Source: Roseovarius faecimaris (GTDB lineage: Bacteria; Pseudomonadota; Alphaproteobacteria; Rhodobacterales; Rhodobacteraceae). From it: DNA of 64,000 nt. The stretch covers positions 1,060,501-1,124,500 of the forward strand of contig NZ_CP034348.1 of the NCBI RefSeq assembly GCF_009762325.1. Direction: 5' to 3'. Both the position numbers and the translations under genes were made by a program. Positions 48,849 through 57,639 of this stretch are shown here, piece by piece. Positions within the stretch are counted from its first letter, which is position 1, and the number at the start of each line of letters is the position of its first letter. A model generated the notes under the pieces. It did no database searches. It was not told where the DNA came from and saw nothing but the letters and a program-made list of their open reading frames with translations.

Positions 48849-49536
48849 TGCGATGTTGCGCCTGAGCGGGGTGAAAAAGACCTACAACGCCGGACGGAGC
48901 AACGAGGTGTGCGTTTTGCAGGGCGTGGATCTGGAGCTGCGGGCGGGTGAGCTGGTGGCGCTGGTGGCCCCTTCCGGAGCGGGCAAGTCAACCCTGCTGC
49001 ATATCGCGGGTTTGCTGGATACGCCCGATACGGGGCGGGTCGAGATTGCGGGCACCGATATGACCGGGCTCAGTGACCGCCGACGCACCATCGCGCGGCG
49101 TCAGGATGTCGGCTTTGTCTATCAGTTTCATCATTTGTTGCCTGAGTTCACGGCGCTGGAAAACATCGTTTTGCCGCAACTCGCCAATGGCGTGGCCCGC
49201 GGCGAGGCCGAGACCCGCGCGCGACAACTCCTGGCGCAAGTGGGCGTGGTGGAACGGGCCAGTCACCGGCCGTCCGCCATGTCAGGCGGCGAGCAGCAGC
49301 GCGTCGCCTTTTGCCGGGCGCTGGCCAATCAGCCGCGCCTGCTTCTTGCTGATGAGCCGACAGGCAACCTTGATCCGGGCACGTCGGATCAGGTCTTTGC
49401 CGCGCTGATGGAGCTGGTGCGCGGCACCGGGCTTGCGGCGCTGATCGCCACCCATAATCTGCAGCTTGCCGCCCGTATGGACCGGGTTGTGGAGCTGAAC
49501 CACGGAACCATCGCAGCCAGACCAAAGAGCGACTGA
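48841..49536 (+). CDS. lolD: Lipoprotein-releasing ABC transporter ATPase LolD
   Basis: Cytoplasmic ATPase powering LolC/E. The 231-residue protein has Walker A ([16 protein letters not shown]), the Q-loop, the ABC signature ([16 protein letters not shown]), Walker B ([14 protein letters not shown]) and the His switch (ATHNLQLA). It overlaps the permease gene and is followed, 21 bp on, by the Ldh2-family gene, which is probably not functionally related. Confidence 0.94.
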   Translation: MSDAMLRLSGVKKTYNAGRSNEVCVLQGVDLELRAGELVALVAPSGAGKSTLLHIAGLLDTPDTGRVEIAGTDMTGLSDRRRTIARRQDVGFVYQFHHLLPEFTALENIVLPQLANGVARGEAETRARQLLAQVGVVERASHRPSAMSGGEQQRVAFCRALANQPRLLLADEPTGNLDPGTSDQVFAALMELVRGTGLAALIATHNLQLAARMDRVVELNHGTIAARPKSD

Positions 49537-49557
49537 CAGAGCGGAAGGAATACCGAC

Positions 49558-50538
49558 ATGCCGATGATATCCCTCGCAGAAATCGAAAGCACGACCCGCA
49601 CCGCGCTGGAGCGGCACGGCGCTGCGCCCTGGATCGCGGCCTCTGTGGCGCGCGCTGTGCGGCAGGCAGAAAGCGTCGGCAACAGGATTTGCGGGCTCTA
49701 CTATGTCGAGAGCTATTGCCAGCAACTCCGTTCGGGCCGGGTGAAGGGCGATGTGGAACCGGAGGTGAGCCGCCCGCGCGGTGGCACGGTGCTGGTGGAT
49801 GCCAAATACGGGTTCGCGCAGCCCGCCTTCGAGCGCGGCTTGCCCGAGGCGGAGAAAGCGGCACGCGAGTGCGGGATCGCCAGCCTGGCGATTTGCCACG
49901 CGCATACCTGCACGTCTCTGGGATACTTCACCGAGCAGATTGCACAGGCGGGGCTGATTGGCCTTGGTTTTACCAACGCGCCGCCTGTGGTGGCGCCACC
50001 GGGCGGCAAGACGCGTATCATCGGCACGAACCCGATCTCGTTTGCCGCACCGGACGGGCAGGGCGGGGTTGCCATGCTGTTCGACCAATCGACCACCACC
50101 GTGGCGCTTGGCAAGATCACCATGGCGAAAGCCGCCGGAGAGAGTATTCCCGAAGGCTGGGCCATGGATGCCGAGGGTAATCCGACGACCGACCCGGCCA
50201 AGGGCGTGGAAGGGTCCTTGTGTTCCATGGGCGGGTACAAGGGCTGGGGTTTCGGCCTGATGTGCGAGCTGCTCGCGGCGGGTATGACCGGCTCGAAAGT
50301 GGGGCTTGATATGCAACCGTTAAAGGCGCCAGAGGGCGCGCCGCACGGCATCGGAGATTATTATCTGCTGATTGACCCGGGTACGACCGGCACGTTCCAT
50401 GACCGCTTTGCGCGGGTGGCGGGGGCTGTTGCCGCCGACGGCGGCGGGCGCATCCCGGGCCAGAACCGGGCCACAACGGACCCTGTAGATGTGCCCGATG
50501 CCGCTTGGGCGCAGGTTCTTGAGCTTGCCCAAAACTAA
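49558..50538 (+). CDS. Ldh2-family malate/lactate-type dehydrogenase
   Basis: NAD(P)-dependent oxidoreductase of the malate/L-lactate/ureidoglycolate/Delta1-piperideine-2-carboxylate reductase family, distinct from ordinary LDH. The 326-residue protein contains CHAHTCTSLGYFTEQIAQAG (the family H-x-x-x-x family His region), NPISFAAPDGQGG, and YKGWGFGLMCELLAAGMTG. The ATG at 49558 or the one two codons later starts it. Substrate cannot be told from sequence. Confidence 0.88.
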   Translation: MPMISLAEIESTTRTALERHGAAPWIAASVARAVRQAESVGNRICGLYYVESYCQQLRSGRVKGDVEPEVSRPRGGTVLVDAKYGFAQPAFERGLPEAEKAARECGIASLAICHAHTCTSLGYFTEQIAQAGLIGLGFTNAPPVVAPPGGKTRIIGTNPISFAAPDGQGGVAMLFDQSTTTVALGKITMAKAAGESIPEGWAMDAEGNPTTDPAKGVEGSLCSMGGYKGWGFGLMCELLAAGMTGSKVGLDMQPLKAPEGAPHGIGDYYLLIDPGTTGTFHDRFARVAGAVAADGGGRIPGQNRATTDPVDVPDAAWAQVLELAQN

Positions 50539-50594
50539 CAGCAAAGGCGTTTCATCGCGACGAAGCTGATGTTAATCGGTTCGAGCGGGTTGGA

Positions 50595-51149
50595 TCAGAA
50601 ACGCCCTTCGCTGGGGTGCTTGATCCAAGTGTCTAAGCCCTTGATGTATTTCTGCGTTTTCTGAATCTGTTCCTCAGCCTCCGCAGCAGCCCTGGTGTAC
50701 CCTTTGTCCTTGGCACGTTGCCGTGCCTTCTTGAGGTCATTCAGCTCTTTCTGGACGCGGTTCCTTTCACGGGTGAGACGGGCAACGCGTTTCTTGTCGT
50801 CTTTCAGTTTTTGCATCTCGAGGATCAGGCGCTGCGTCCGGCGACGACGGTGCACTGCCATGAGGATCAGGTAATCGCTCATGTTCTGTGAAAACCCGGT
50901 GATATGCAGCCGCTTCCCACGAGTAAACTTCCACTCGAGCTGATCGAGTTCTGCGGTGGAGAGGCGCGTGAATTCGTCTTGTGTATATTTTGACTTTGTT
51001 GCCGGTGGCTGTTTTGGTCGCGGGCTCAGGCCGCTGTTTCCGCCGCCTCCGCCGTCGCCTCCTGCGGCCGAAGGAGAGCACAGGAACAGCGCCAGACCGG
51101 TGAGCAATAGCTGGCGACGGGTGGCGGAAGGGGGGCTCAACATGTTCAT
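50595..51149 (-). CDS. Exported coiled-coil protein with a Gly-rich linker
   Basis: Not recognised. The 184-residue protein has an RR-containing signal (SATRRQLLLTGLALFLCS) and then a Gly-rich stretch (GGDGGGGGNSG), a Pro/Lys-rich part, and a C-terminal coiled coil (LILEMQKLKDDKKRVARLTR) that is strongly basic. A Cys in the signal region (FLCS) lies just before the likely processing site, so lipidation is doubtful. It sits alone between the Ldh2 gene and the cytochrome genes. Function unknown. Confidence 0.7.
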   Translation of the reverse strand: MNMLSPPSATRRQLLLTGLALFLCSPSAAGGDGGGGGNSGLSPRPKQPPATKSKYTQDEFTRLSTAELDQLEWKFTRGKRLHITGFSQNMSDYLILMAVHRRRRTQRLILEMQKLKDDKKRVARLTRERNRVQKELNDLKKARQRAKDKGYTRAAAEAEEQIQKTQKYIKGLDTWIKHPSEGRF

Positions 51150-51364
51150 AATCCTCTCCGACTTGCGACGAAAAAACTGGGGACATCAAAAGCATCTGAA
51201 AAGTATGAAGGAAAGTTTACGCCAAAAGCACGATTTCGTCAAAAACCGGAGACGAGGCAGCGAAGATGGCTGGGTGCTGGCGCCGGGCGGCACCATGATC
51301 CAGATCATTGAACTTTGAGCCGTTCCGCAGGATACTTTGGTCAAAACAAATCGGAGGGCGAGCG

Positions 51365-51766
51365 ATGCGACTATGGTCAGGCGTTGGAATTCTGGCGCTG
51401 GTGGCCTGTGCCCAGACGGTCAGCGACACATCTCTTGAGCGCGGGCGCGAGATTTTCGCAAGCTATTGCGCAAGTTGCCACGGAAGCTCCGGCACCGGCG
51501 ATGGGATTTTGGCGACAGATCTGCCGGTGCGGCCGGCGGACCTCACGATGTTGAGCAAGCGCAATGGCGGCGTGTTTCCGACCTCTGACGTGATGGCCAA
51601 GATTTACGGCTATCCGGGGCGATACCAGGCTGAAGTGATGCCTGAATTCGGCCCTGTGCTGGAAGGTCCGTCGGTGCGCTGGACGGATGAAGCGGGGTTG
51701 CAGGTCGACACCCCTCAGGCGCTTTTGGACCTGGCAACGTATCTGCAATCTCTTCAAGACACGTAA
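51365..51766 (+). CDS. Small c-type cytochrome with lipoprotein-like signal
   Basis: A 133-residue protein. MRLWSGVGILALVACAQTVS is an export signal with lipobox-like LVAC, so it is probably a membrane-anchored lipoprotein. It has one heme c motif, Cys-Ala-Ser-Cys-His (ASYCASCHGSSGTGDGIL). The axial Met is likely in AEVMPEFGPVLEG. The start ATG 51365 follows GGAGGGCG. A second, related cytochrome gene starts 30 bp after its stop. Electron partner unknown. Confidence 0.88.
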   Translation: MRLWSGVGILALVACAQTVSDTSLERGREIFASYCASCHGSSGTGDGILATDLPVRPADLTMLSKRNGGVFPTSDVMAKIYGYPGRYQAEVMPEFGPVLEGPSVRWTDEAGLQVDTPQALLDLATYLQSLQDT

Positions 51767-51796
51767 GGACGTGGGGCGCATAGAGAAGGAGTGACG

Positions 51797-52210
51797 ATGA
51801 TGAAGATCAAATCCGTTACGGTGCTGCTGGCCTGTCTTGCGGGTGCGGCCCATGCCGCGGATGGCGATGCGATGCGCGGTGAAGACACCTTTCAACGCCA
51901 TTGCGCTGTCTGCCACGGGCTGGAGGCGACAGGGCACGGGCCGATGGTGACGGTTCTGACGATCCCGCCGCCTGATCTCACGCGGCTGAGCGCGCGAAAC
52001 GACGGCACCTTTCCGATGACACGCGTGGTCACGCGGATCGACGGACGGGATCCTCTGGTGTCGCATGGAAGCCCGATGCCGGTCTATGGCGATTTCTTTG
52101 AGGGGCGGGATGTGATGCTGCCTGCAGAGACCGGCCAGCCAATCGCCACGAGCCAGCCGATTGCCGACCTGGTGGCATATCTGCAAGGCTTGCAGCAGAC
52201 CGGGGATTGA
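51797..52210 (+). CDS. Small periplasmic c-type cytochrome
   Basis: A 137-residue protein with signal MMKIKSVTVLLACLAGAAHA, then a single heme motif, Cys-Ala-Val-Cys-His (FQRHCAVCHGLEATGHGPMV). SHGSPMPVYGDFFEG supplies a likely Met ligand and GAxxxVAYLQ-like LVAYLQGLQQ ends the domain. GAAGGAG lies before the ATG at 51797. Its similarity to the upstream cytochrome (PDLTRLSARNDGTFP versus ADLTMLSKRNGGVFP) shows the two arose by duplication. Confidence 0.9.
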   Translation: MMKIKSVTVLLACLAGAAHAADGDAMRGEDTFQRHCAVCHGLEATGHGPMVTVLTIPPPDLTRLSARNDGTFPMTRVVTRIDGRDPLVSHGSPMPVYGDFFEGRDVMLPAETGQPIATSQPIADLVAYLQGLQQTGD

Positions 52211-52258
52211 TCGGACATGACAGCGCGCTACCCTTATCTTAGCGATGGGGGAGCAACG

Positions 52259-52696
52259 ATGCGACATTTGCTGTATGCCTTTGCGATGATTATCGGGCTG
52301 ACTGGCGCCGTACGCGCCGATGAAGCCGCTATTCAGGGCGTGATTTCCAGCCAGATAGACGCATTCAAAGCGGATGATTTCGCCACGGCTTTCACCTATG
52401 CCAGCCCGACCATTCAAGGTGTGTTTCGCACTCCGGAGCGCTTCGGCCTGATGGTGCGGGAGGGCTATCCGATGGTCTGGCGTCCGGCGGAAATGCGGTT
52501 TCTGGACCAGCAGGTGATCGATGGAGAGTTGTGGCAAAATGTGCTGATCCGCGACGCCGAAGGGCAGGAATATCTGCTTGGTTATCAGATGGTCGAAGGT
52601 GCGGACGGCTGGAAGATCAACGCTGTACGTGTCGAAAAAGCAGCCGCCGGTATGGCACAGAGCCCGGCACCGCGCGGTGGTCTGAGTTTCGGTTAA
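52259..52696 (+). CDS. Secreted DUF4864-like protein
   Basis: A 145-residue periplasmic protein with signal MRHLLYAFAMIIGLTGAVRA, and a cystatin-like/NTF2-like domain (VISSQIDAFKADDFATAFTY, then GYQMVEGADGWKINAVRVEK) of the DUF4864 type. The upstream frame from 52217 is not used. It is 48 bp after the second cytochrome and probably in the same transcript. Function unknown. Confidence 0.82.
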   Translation: MRHLLYAFAMIIGLTGAVRADEAAIQGVISSQIDAFKADDFATAFTYASPTIQGVFRTPERFGLMVREGYPMVWRPAEMRFLDQQVIDGELWQNVLIRDAEGQEYLLGYQMVEGADGWKINAVRVEKAAAGMAQSPAPRGGLSFG

Positions 52697-52815
52697 CCCC
52701 TTGTTGATAAATCCCTGAGCCACCGGGCGCGCCCGGCAGGCGAAACATATGACATCCCGCGCGCATGGGCCGGATCCGAACCGGGGCGTGGCGCGGGGTG
52801 AGGAAAGGGATTTGC

Positions 52816-55107
52816 ATGAACAAGGCAGTCACCGAAGGCATCCAGTTTAATCCGACCCCGTTCTCGGAGGGGCTCGATGTCTGGTCGAGCGGCGACGGGA
52901 CGCCCGGCTCCAACACCTATCTGAACGATCCGAATGCGGCTTTCGTGCCTGCGGACCAGGATTTCGGCGGCGCGCTCGAACTGGTCAAGACCGATGCGGT
53001 GCAGAAGATCCGTTTCATGGGCGAGACGCCAATCCTGCCGGGCTGCTATCTGCAGATCAAGGCGCGGGTGAAGGCGATCAGCGGGGCCTTGCCTGCCATG
53101 CGGGTCGCGGGCTGGGCCGGGCAGGCGGGCGGGGCGCACCTGAACGGGGTGACCGAGATCACCGCCTCCACGGCGCTGACCAGCTATGGCGAGGTGGTTG
53201 AAGTGACGGGCATTGTCGGTGTGGGCGTGCGGTCGGGCGTGGATATGCCCTGGGGCACGCAGGCCGTGTTCGGGCATTTTGGCATCGACCTGATCGGCGC
53301 CAGCGGCGGGATCGTTCGGATCGACGATATCGAGATCACGGACGCGACCGAGTTTTTCCTGCGCGACATGATGGATTGGGTCGATGTGCGCGATTACGGC
53401 GCGATCGGAAATGGCAGTGCCGACGATCATGCGTCCTTCGAGCTGGCGGATGCGGCGGCGGACGGGCGCGAAGTGCTGGTGCCTGCCGGGACGTACCGGC
53501 TGAACAACAGCGTGACTTTCCAGAACCGGGTGCGCTTTCAGGGCACGGTGACGATGCCCGACGACAAGATTCTGTCGCTCACCAAGAATTTTGACCTGCC
53601 CGCGTATATCGACGCATTCGGCGATGAAGAGCTGGCGTTCAAGAAGGCGTTTCAGGCGCTGTTCAACAATTCGGGGCACGAATCGCTCGATCTTGGCGGG
53701 CGGCTGATTGCCGTGCGCGCGCCGATAGACATGCAGGCGGCGGTGAACAACAAAACCACCTTCAAGCAGCGTCGCTATATCCGCAATGGCCAGTTCTCGA
53801 TTGTGCCGGGGTCGGCCTGGGACACGGAAACATACACCTCTCAGGGGACATACTCGCCCTCCAACAACAAGGTTCTGACCGGGGTCACCAATGTTGCGGC
53901 GATTCCGGTTGGCTCTCTGGTTCAGGGTAACGGCGTGGGCCGTGAGATTTATGTGCGGTCCAAGAATGTCTCGGCGCAGACGCTTACGCTGAGCGCGCCG
54001 CTTTATGATGCCGCCGGGACGCAAACCTATACCTTCAAGCGCTTCAAATACATCCTGGATTTCAGCGGGTTCGACCAGATCTCCAAGTTCGCCATGTCCA
54101 ATGTCGATCTGCAATGTTCGGGCGATTGCAGCGCGATCCTGCTTCCGCCGAGTGGCACCGGATTTCAGTTGCGCGATTGCTTCATCACCGCGCCGAAGGA
54201 TCGGGGTATCTCAAGCCACGGTGAGGGCGATCAGGGGATGATGATCGACCGGTGCCAGTTTCTGTCGAACGAAAGTCCCCTGCTTGTGGACAACCGCGAG
54301 TCGATCGGTCTGAACGCCAATGGCAACGATGTGAAAATCCGCAACAACAGGGTCGTGCATTTCAAGCATTTCGCGATTCTGGGCGGCTCCAGCTCGATCA
54401 TCATGGGCAACCACATCTTTCAGGGCGATAACGGCCCCGTCGGGCCGCGCTCGGCCGGGATTGTTCTGACCAGGACGAACAATCGCGCGACCATCACCGG
54501 CAACTACATCTGCGACTGTTCGATTGTCTGGGCCAATGAGCACGACGAGGCTCCGGGTTTTTCAAGCGAGTTCTCCTTCAGCGGGCTCAGCATCACCGGA
54601 AATGTCTTTCTGTCGCAAAGCACCGCACCGTGGTTCAATTTCATCTCGGTGAAACCGCATGGCTCCGGGCATTTCATTAACGGGCTGGCGGTGACCGGCA
54701 ACACGTTCCGCCTGATCGACGGAGCCATCGACCGGATCGAAGGGATCGACACCAGTTTCGCCAGCATGGATTTCAACCGGTTCCAGAACATCACCTTCGA
54801 GAACAACACGTTCAGCAATGTGAACGATCAGGTCGCGAACCCGCTGGTGCTGGATCACAATGAGGCCAGCGCGCAATCGGTCTGGAACGTCGTTCTGGCT
54901 CCTAAACTGCCGTTCGGGGCCTGGGTGCAAACGGTCGAATCGGTGCAGCCCGCCGGCGCGATCCGTGATGCGAACAATGCCGCCTATTATGGCATTCCGT
55001 ACTACCAGGCCAAGCAAGGGCCAAACAAGGATCAGGTCAACCTCAACTGGGAAAAACCGGTGCGGGGGACGGTAACGATGCGGGTGCGGATTGACGATCC
55101 GGTGTGA
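52816..55107 (+). CDS. Large right-handed beta-helix protein, phage/GTA spike-like
   Basis: A 763-residue protein starting MNKAVTEGIQFNPTPFSEGL with no signal peptide. It has an N-terminal beta domain of about 190 residues, then a pectate-lyase-type right-handed beta helix beginning WVDVRDYGAIGNGSADDHAS with many short N-rich turns (NNRVVHFKHF, SSSIIMGNHIF, TNNRATITGNYI). The lack of export signal and the architecture resemble tail or head spikes. Rhodobacter capsulatus GTA head-spike proteins (GhsA/GhsB) are the likely comparison from memory; an enzyme acting on polysaccharide is the alternative. AAAGGGA precedes the ATG. Confidence 0.72.
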   Translation: MNKAVTEGIQFNPTPFSEGLDVWSSGDGTPGSNTYLNDPNAAFVPADQDFGGALELVKTDAVQKIRFMGETPILPGCYLQIKARVKAISGALPAMRVAGWAGQAGGAHLNGVTEITASTALTSYGEVVEVTGIVGVGVRSGVDMPWGTQAVFGHFGIDLIGASGGIVRIDDIEITDATEFFLRDMMDWVDVRDYGAIGNGSADDHASFELADAAADGREVLVPAGTYRLNNSVTFQNRVRFQGTVTMPDDKILSLTKNFDLPAYIDAFGDEELAFKKAFQALFNNSGHESLDLGGRLIAVRAPIDMQAAVNNKTTFKQRRYIRNGQFSIVPGSAWDTETYTSQGTYSPSNNKVLTGVTNVAAIPVGSLVQGNGVGREIYVRSKNVSAQTLTLSAPLYDAAGTQTYTFKRFKYILDFSGFDQISKFAMSNVDLQCSGDCSAILLPPSGTGFQLRDCFITAPKDRGISSHGEGDQGMMIDRCQFLSNESPLLVDNRESIGLNANGNDVKIRNNRVVHFKHFAILGGSSSIIMGNHIFQGDNGPVGPRSAGIVLTRTNNRATITGNYICDCSIVWANEHDEAPGFSSEFSFSGLSITGNVFLSQSTAPWFNFISVKPHGSGHFINGLAVTGNTFRLIDGAIDRIEGIDTSFASMDFNRFQNITFENNTFSNVNDQVANPLVLDHNEASAQSVWNVVLAPKLPFGAWVQTVESVQPAGAIRDANNAAYYGIPYYQAKQGPNKDQVNLNWEKPVRGTVTMRVRIDDPV

Positions 55108-55116
55108 TGTCGTTTT

Positions 55117-55758
55117 TCAGAAGTGATGCCACAGGCCCAGCTTGACGGCATAATCCCCTTCTTCCTTGAGTCCGGCCTTCATCCCCAGTTCCAGATGCAG
55201 GCCGGGCGACGCTTCGAACACCACCGATGGGGCGAGGTTGATATAGTCGGGATCCATCGGGTGGTCCCCGCTCTGCACTTGCACCAGGAGTTTCAGCGCA
55301 TCGGTCATGTTCAGGCCGACCGTGACATCGGTGCTGAATTCGACGTTATTGTTTTCGATTTCATAGATGGCGAGGCTCTCTATGGAGAGCCAGCCCGACC
55401 GCTCGGCAAGGTTGAAACCCCGCCCGAAGCTGAGGCCGGGGCGCAACACGGCGTTGTCCTCGGTGACACCGATCCCCAGTTCAAAGGCCGTTTTCCAATC
55501 CGCAGCAGCGTCTGAAAGCGAGACGCGGCCAAACGCCACGGCCTTGTAAAGCGTATCATCGCTGAACCCCAGATCGACCCCTGCGGTGATCCGCCCGGTG
55601 AGCCCGTATTCGGCGAAGGCGGCGGTGAAGAAGCTTTCATCTTCGGGCGCATATTCGATGCTGAAACTGAAAAACCCATGGCCTCTTTCCCGAGGCCAGG
55701 CACCGGCCAGAGCCTGCCCGGTCATCAGTATCAGTAGCAACAAGGCCCGGATCGCCAT
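55117..55758 (-). CDS. Outer-membrane beta-barrel-like protein
   Basis: A 213-residue secreted protein with signal MAIRALLLLILMTGQALAGA, then alternating hydrophobic/polar strands rich in aromatic residues and ending in Phe (LGLWHHF), as is typical of outer-membrane barrels recognised by the BAM complex. The start at 55758 follows GGAGAG; the longer frame from 56115 is not supported. It is tail-to-tail with the beta-helix gene (9 bp between stops). Transported substance unknown. Confidence 0.72.
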   Translation of the reverse strand: MAIRALLLLILMTGQALAGAWPRERGHGFFSFSIEYAPEDESFFTAAFAEYGLTGRITAGVDLGFSDDTLYKAVAFGRVSLSDAAADWKTAFELGIGVTEDNAVLRPGLSFGRGFNLAERSGWLSIESLAIYEIENNNVEFSTDVTVGLNMTDALKLLVQVQSGDHPMDPDYINLAPSVVFEASPGLHLELGMKAGLKEEGDYAVKLGLWHHF

Positions 55759-55869
55759 CCATTCTCTCCTGCAAGCAGCATCGTTAAACAAAGTAAACGG
55801 GGGGTTAACGACGCTTGGGATTTGACCCGGGCGATCAGGCTGATACGCTGGAGCGGAAGGGAGACAGAC

Positions 55870-56190
55870 ATGCCCATAATCGCCAAATCCGCAAGCTATC
55901 AAACCGTCATCACCACCTTCGAGATGACACCCGGAACCTGCCAGGATCTGCTTGATGCTCTGACTGACGCCTATGAGAGTTTCATTTCGAAACAACCGGG
56001 CTTCATCGCCGCTGGTCTGCATGTGAATGACGCCCAGACGCGTATCGCCAACTATTCCCAGTGGGAGCGCCGCGAGGATTTTCAGGCGATGCTGAGGACC
56101 GAAGAGATGCGTCAACGCAATCGCCAGATCAACGAGATGTGCAAGACATTCGAGCCGGTGATGTACGACGTTGCCGCCACATTCGACTGA
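55870..56190 (+). CDS. Antibiotic-biosynthesis-monooxygenase-like protein
   Basis: A 106-residue ABM-domain protein (YQTVITTFEMTPGTCQDLLD, SFISKQPGFIAAGLHVNDAQ, ANYSQWERREDFQAML) of the ferredoxin-like dimeric fold; some relatives are heme-degrading or quinone monooxygenases, but most are of unknown function. GAAGGGAG lies before ATG 55870. The stop overlaps the start of the DUF5665 gene (1-base overlap), so the two are coupled. Confidence 0.82.
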   Translation: MPIIAKSASYQTVITTFEMTPGTCQDLLDALTDAYESFISKQPGFIAAGLHVNDAQTRIANYSQWERREDFQAMLRTEEMRQRNRQINEMCKTFEPVMYDVAATFD

Positions 56191-56492
56191 TGTCCAAGGC
56201 GGATGACAGGCGCGAGGCCGAACTTTCGGTCACGGCAGAACTGAAAGCGGTGCGCAAAGAGCTCGAGCAGCTCAATTCGCACCGTTTCATCCGCATGCAC
56301 AATTCATTCTTTCGTCTGATTGGTTTCAACCTCGCCCGTGGGCTGGCCTTTGGCCTGGGTACGGTGCTTGGCGCGTCGGCCCTGATTTCCTTCATCGCCT
56401 GGTCCGTAAGCCAGATCGAGTTCATCCCGATCATCGGTGAATGGGCGACGGAAATTCTCAAGCAGATCGAACAGATACAGGAAAGCCGGTAA
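56190..56492 (+). CDS. DUF5665-like membrane protein
   Basis: A 100-residue protein: MSKADDRREAELSVTAELKA, then basic region SHRFIRMHNSFFRLIGFNLA, and one or two membrane segments (FGLGTVLGASALISFIAWSV). This matches the DUF5665 pattern as recalled; no function known. Its ATG is formed by the last base of the preceding stop. An alternative frame from 56061 overlaps the ABM gene and is rejected. Confidence 0.75.
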   Translation: MSKADDRREAELSVTAELKAVRKELEQLNSHRFIRMHNSFFRLIGFNLARGLAFGLGTVLGASALISFIAWSVSQIEFIPIIGEWATEILKQIEQIQESR

Positions 56493-56541
56493 CCGCATGA
56501 AACGGGTCGCCGGGCAGGGCGTCCTGATGCGATGAGGGCGT

Positions 56542-57510
56542 ATGACACCCACCGCGCCCCGCATCACCCCTGTCGCTGCTCTCATGTTGTTCGCCCTTGC
56601 GTTTGTCTGGGGCGGCTCTTTCTTTTTTGCCGAGGTGGCGCTTACCGAGCTGCCGCCCCTGACCGTCACGCTGCACCGTGTTGCCTGGGCGGTGCCCGTT
56701 CTGTTCATTGTGGTGTGGCGCATGGGGCTCTCGTTGCCGCGCAGCCCTTGGGTCTGGGGGGCGTATCTTGTCATGGGCGGGCTCAACAACGCCTTGCCGT
56801 TTTCGCTGATCTTCTGGGCGCAGACCGAGATCGAGAGCGGGCTTGCCTCCATTCTCAACGGAACCTCGGCGGTGTTCGGCGCTGTGGTGGCCGGGGTATT
56901 GCTGAAGGACGAACCCCTCAGCCCGCGCAAGCTCCTTGGCGCGTGTTTCGGCCTTGTGGGGGTGGTGTTCATCCTGGGCTTTGATGTGTTGCGCGGGCTC
57001 GACCTGCGGAACCTGGCGCAAATTGCGGTTCTTGGCGGGGCGTTGTCCTATGCGTTTGCGAGCGTCTGGGCCAAGCTGTGTCTGGCGGGCCAAGCGCCGC
57101 AAATGAACGCGTTGGGCATGTTGATGGGCAGCACGGTGATCATGGCGCCGCTGGCGATCTGGCTGGATGGTTGGCCGACGTTCCATCTGTCTCTTCCCGT
57201 CTGGGGGGCGATTGCGGGGGTCGCGTGCCTGTCTACCGCGCTGGCCTATCTGCTTTACTTCGCCATTCTGGTCAGAGCCGGTGCCGCCAATCTGATGCTG
57301 GTCACGCTGCTGATCCCGCCCTTTGCCATCGGCCTCGGCGCGGTGTTTCTTGACGAAAAACTCTCAGGATCGGCCTATCTGGGCTTTGGTTTGATCGGGC
57401 TTGGACTGATTGTCACCGATGGCAGGCTTTGGGCCTGGCTGACCCGGAAACGGAAAAATCGCGCTTCGCCGCGACGGGGAAAAGCGGGGAATTCCGCGCA
57501 TATGTGCTAA
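56542..57510 (+). CDS. EamA/DMT-family transporter
   Basis: A 322-residue inner-membrane protein with about ten helices in two EamA halves. ALMLFALAFVWGGSFFFAEV is the family N-terminus, and NGTSAVFGAVVAGVLLKDEP and TLLIPPFAIGLGAVFLDEKL are the paired repeat signatures. The C-terminus is a basic tail (RKRKNRASPRRGKAG). Substrate unknown. It starts 49 bp after the DUF5665 stop. It is only distantly similar to the EamA protein at 11266. Confidence 0.88.
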   Translation: MTPTAPRITPVAALMLFALAFVWGGSFFFAEVALTELPPLTVTLHRVAWAVPVLFIVVWRMGLSLPRSPWVWGAYLVMGGLNNALPFSLIFWAQTEIESGLASILNGTSAVFGAVVAGVLLKDEPLSPRKLLGACFGLVGVVFILGFDVLRGLDLRNLAQIAVLGGALSYAFASVWAKLCLAGQAPQMNALGMLMGSTVIMAPLAIWLDGWPTFHLSLPVWGAIAGVACLSTALAYLLYFAILVRAGAANLMLVTLLIPPFAIGLGAVFLDEKLSGSAYLGFGLIGLGLIVTDGRLWAWLTRKRKNRASPRRGKAGNSAHMC

Positions 57511-57529
57511 AAATCCAAGGAATTCTTTG

Positions 57530-57564
57530 GTTTTGACGCCTATTCCGTGTATCTTCCCCTATCG
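57530..57564 (+). promoter_or_regulatory. Shared intergenic module, copy 2 (possible promoter)
   Basis: Has CTATTCCGT-N4-CTTCCCCTAT-N-GG, as at 28146-28180. TTGACG (57533-57538) and CCCTAT (57557-57562) at 18-bp spacing could be -35/-10 elements and would place a start about 70 nt upstream of the GTG at 57640. Confidence 0.45.
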
Positions 57565-57639
57565 GTGAGAAAGTTTTGCGACAGAATTGAACCACTCGCC
57601 CGTATCAGATGCAGATCGTCGATCTCAAGGAGGCAGACA

